DNA of 64,000 nt from Scytonema sp045865695 (GTDB lineage Bacteria; Cyanobacteriota; Cyanobacteriia; Cyanobacteriales; Nostocaceae): assembly GCF_045865695.1 (NCBI RefSeq), contig NZ_BAACAP010000224.1, forward strand, positions 1 to 64,000, in the 5' to 3' direction. The translations under genes were made by a program, and so were the position numbers. The notes beneath the pieces were generated by a model. That model ran no database searches. It saw only the letters and a list, made by a program, of their open reading frames with translations, and was not told where the DNA came from. Positions 62,911-64,000 of this stretch are shown one piece after another (position 1 is the first letter of the stretch; each line of letters opens with the position of its first letter).

Positions 62911-63799
62911 TAATAGTACCCATCCTTCCGTTACGATAATCTGCAAATGCTTGCTCAATTTCAACTTCGGTGTTCATAACAAACGGTCCGTAGCGAACAA
63001 CTGGTTCATTAAGTGGCACTCCGCCAATCAGCAGTACCTCTAGTGGTACTTCTGTGGATGAGTTTGCGATAATTGCCTCTTCGCCATCTTGAGCAAAAAG
63101 AACCATCTTTCCATCTTCCCCTCGCTCAAAATCCGCACCGAATGCTCCTTCACCTTCAAGTACATAGGCAAAGGCATTATAATCTCTCGGCACGGGCTGA
63201 ACGACTGTTGCACCTGGTTGGAGTGTGAGATGCAAGTACATAATGGGCGTTTGCGTTTCAATGGCAGCACTGACACCAAACGCACTTCCAGCTATGACTT
63301 TCACTGTTACCAACCCATCTGGCGATCGCACTGTGGGAATGCGTTGAGCTGGAATTTCTTGATAGCGAGGTGGCATCAACTTACTGCGCTGCGGTAAATT
63401 TACCCATAACTGTAGCGCGTGCAGCCGCCCACCAGTGCGAGTAAATTCCCGTTCCGGCATTTCTGAGTGAACGATACCAGATCCTGCTGTCATCCACTGC
63501 ACATCACCTGGATTAAGTGTTCCACTATGTCCCAGCGAATCCTTATGTTCCAAGCAACCCTGTAACAGGTAAGTAACTGTCTCAAAACCTCGGTGAGGAT
63601 GATCGGGTGCTCCCTTAGCTTGACCTGGAGCAACCTTAGTAGGACCTAACTCATCTAAAAGTAGAAATGGATCGAAATCTGAAAAAGTACTTTTTGGAAA
63701 GGGACGGCGCACAACAATGCCCTCACCCTCTAGCGTCTCGACGCTGCTGATGATTCCTGCAACCGTTCGCCGTTCTTTGCTGAGGTGTAAGGTAGTCAT
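62903..63799 (-). CDS. Pirin-family bicupin protein
   Basis: 298 residues with AGGAGG before ATG. The N-terminal cupin has PDHPHRGFETVTYLLQGCLE with the metal-binding His and Glu residues, and GTLNPGDVQWMTAGSGIVHSE continues it. The C-terminal cupin has AYVLEGEGAFGADF. Pirins bind iron and act as redox cofactors or quercetinases. The gene heads an operon with the 133-residue protein. It is divergent from a PadR regulator with a palindrome between them. Confidence 0.95.
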   Translation of the reverse strand: MTTLHLSKERRTVAGIISSVETLEGEGIVVRRPFPKSTFSDFDPFLLLDELGPTKVAPGQAKGAPDHPHRGFETVTYLLQGCLEHKDSLGHSGTLNPGDVQWMTAGSGIVHSEMPEREFTRTGGRLHALQLWVNLPQRSKLMPPRYQEIPAQRIPTVRSPDGLVTVKVIAGSAFGVSAAIETQTPIMYLHLTLQPGATVVQPVPRDYNAFAYVLEGEGAFGADFERGEDGKMVLFAQDGEEAIIANSSTEVPLEVLLIGGVPLNEPVVRYGPFVMNTEVEIEQAFADYRNGRMGTINV

Positions 63800-63827
63800 G
63801 CAGTCCTCCTTTAAAGTACTATACTTT

Positions 63828-63847
63828 ATATATGATTAATCATATAT
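63828..63847. promoter_or_regulatory. 20-bp perfect palindrome between pirin and padR genes
   Basis: atatatgattaatcatatat is a perfect 20-base palindrome, 29 bases before the pirin start and 67 bases before the PadR start. Its position fits an operator for the PadR protein acting on the pirin operon and perhaps on itself. Confidence 0.7.
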
Positions 63848-63913
63848 TAGCGCAAGCATATATAGGTCATGACAGTGTAATTAAGCGAACATCATTATTC
63901 GGAAAACCGTATC

Positions 63914-64000
63914 ATGTCCTTGGCACACGCAATTATGGGTCTGCTTCAGCAAGAAGAGATGACTGGCTATGACCTCAAAACAAGCTGCTTCGATCGCACC
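63914..64000 (+). CDS. PadR-family transcriptional regulator, partial at window end
   Basis: 29 codons are visible before the window ends: MSLAHAIMGLLQQEEMTGYD then LKTSCFDRT. This is the PadR winged-helix start (xLAHAILGLLxxxPMTGYDLK). It is divergent from the pirin operon. The remainder lies outside the window. Regulation of pirin by it is inferred from the arrangement. Confidence 0.88.
   Translation, partial: MSLAHAIMGLLQQEEMTGYDLKTSCFDRT

Noticed and set aside
1..64000. tRNA, rRNA and riboswitches
   Set aside because: I looked for T-loop-like motifs and known riboswitch cores in the gaps and recognised none; a covariance-model search could still find some.

Overview
The window looks like chromosomal DNA of a filamentous, probably heterocyst-type (Nostocales) cyanobacterium. 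The palindrome GCGATCGC (HIP1) recurs throughout, intergenic spaces are full of short palindromic and tandem repeats typical of that group, and many proteins belong to families best known from Nostoc-like genomes (alr0857 type, Npun_R2821 type, HepA-like exporters, an RRM protein with a Gly-rich tail, a dnaB with inteins next to rplI). No rRNA, tRNA or CRISPR array was recognised.

Layout. 1-2.6 kb is a decayed defence locus: an N6-adenine methylase and a DEAD-type helicase broken by deletions and stitched to three copies of the C-terminal tail of an Rpn-type nuclease. 2.8-7.8 kb is a minus-strand run: RRM protein, an ARPP-like protein, a TROVE-like/vWA protein, a HEAT-WD40 protein and an alr0857-type protein. 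Divergent from these is a 1009-residue NACHT NTPase (8.1-11.2 kb) carrying an intergenic repeat inside its reading frame. 11.2-14.6 kb is a PhnCDE-type ABC importer with a fused double permease, possibly for selenate. 14.8-28.3 kb is mixed housekeeping and accessory content: peroxiredoxin-glutaredoxin, a TnpB-like RuvC nuclease with divergent small genes, an Rcp1-like response regulator, a GGCT-like protein, a repeat-built exported protein, a STAND fragment, a GHL10 glycosidase-like protein, a site-2 protease and a UbiB/ABC1 kinase.

28.7-46.4 kb is a glycan assembly and export region: about eight glycosyltransferases (GT2, GT4, GT10 and two Npun_R2821-type), an acyltransferase 3 membrane protein, and two paralogous ABC exporters, each ending in two tandem segments that resemble histidine-kinase dimerisation helices. 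The GT4 + exporter pair occurs twice, so the region probably grew by duplication. The combination suggests synthesis, decoration and export of a surface polysaccharide or glycolipid.

46.7-52.7 kb holds core genes: gloB, rplI, dnaB with two inteins, a lipid-anchored or membrane-anchored FKBP and a phasin-like protein. 52.8-56.1 kb is a second graveyard: a truncated TIGR03792-like gene, the C-terminus of an AlbA/Schlafen-type protein, a deleted and frameshifted PLD-helicase, a receiver-domain remnant and a truncated DUF2141 copy. A DUF433/DUF5615 toxin-antitoxin pair sits between the two direct copies of the DUF2141 sequence. The rest holds a TetR regulator with a likely operator, a methyltransferase, a PhyH dioxygenase, a GH43 glycosidase, a GlsB/YeaQ membrane protein, a pirin operon and the start of a divergent PadR regulator with a 20-bp perfect palindrome between the two.
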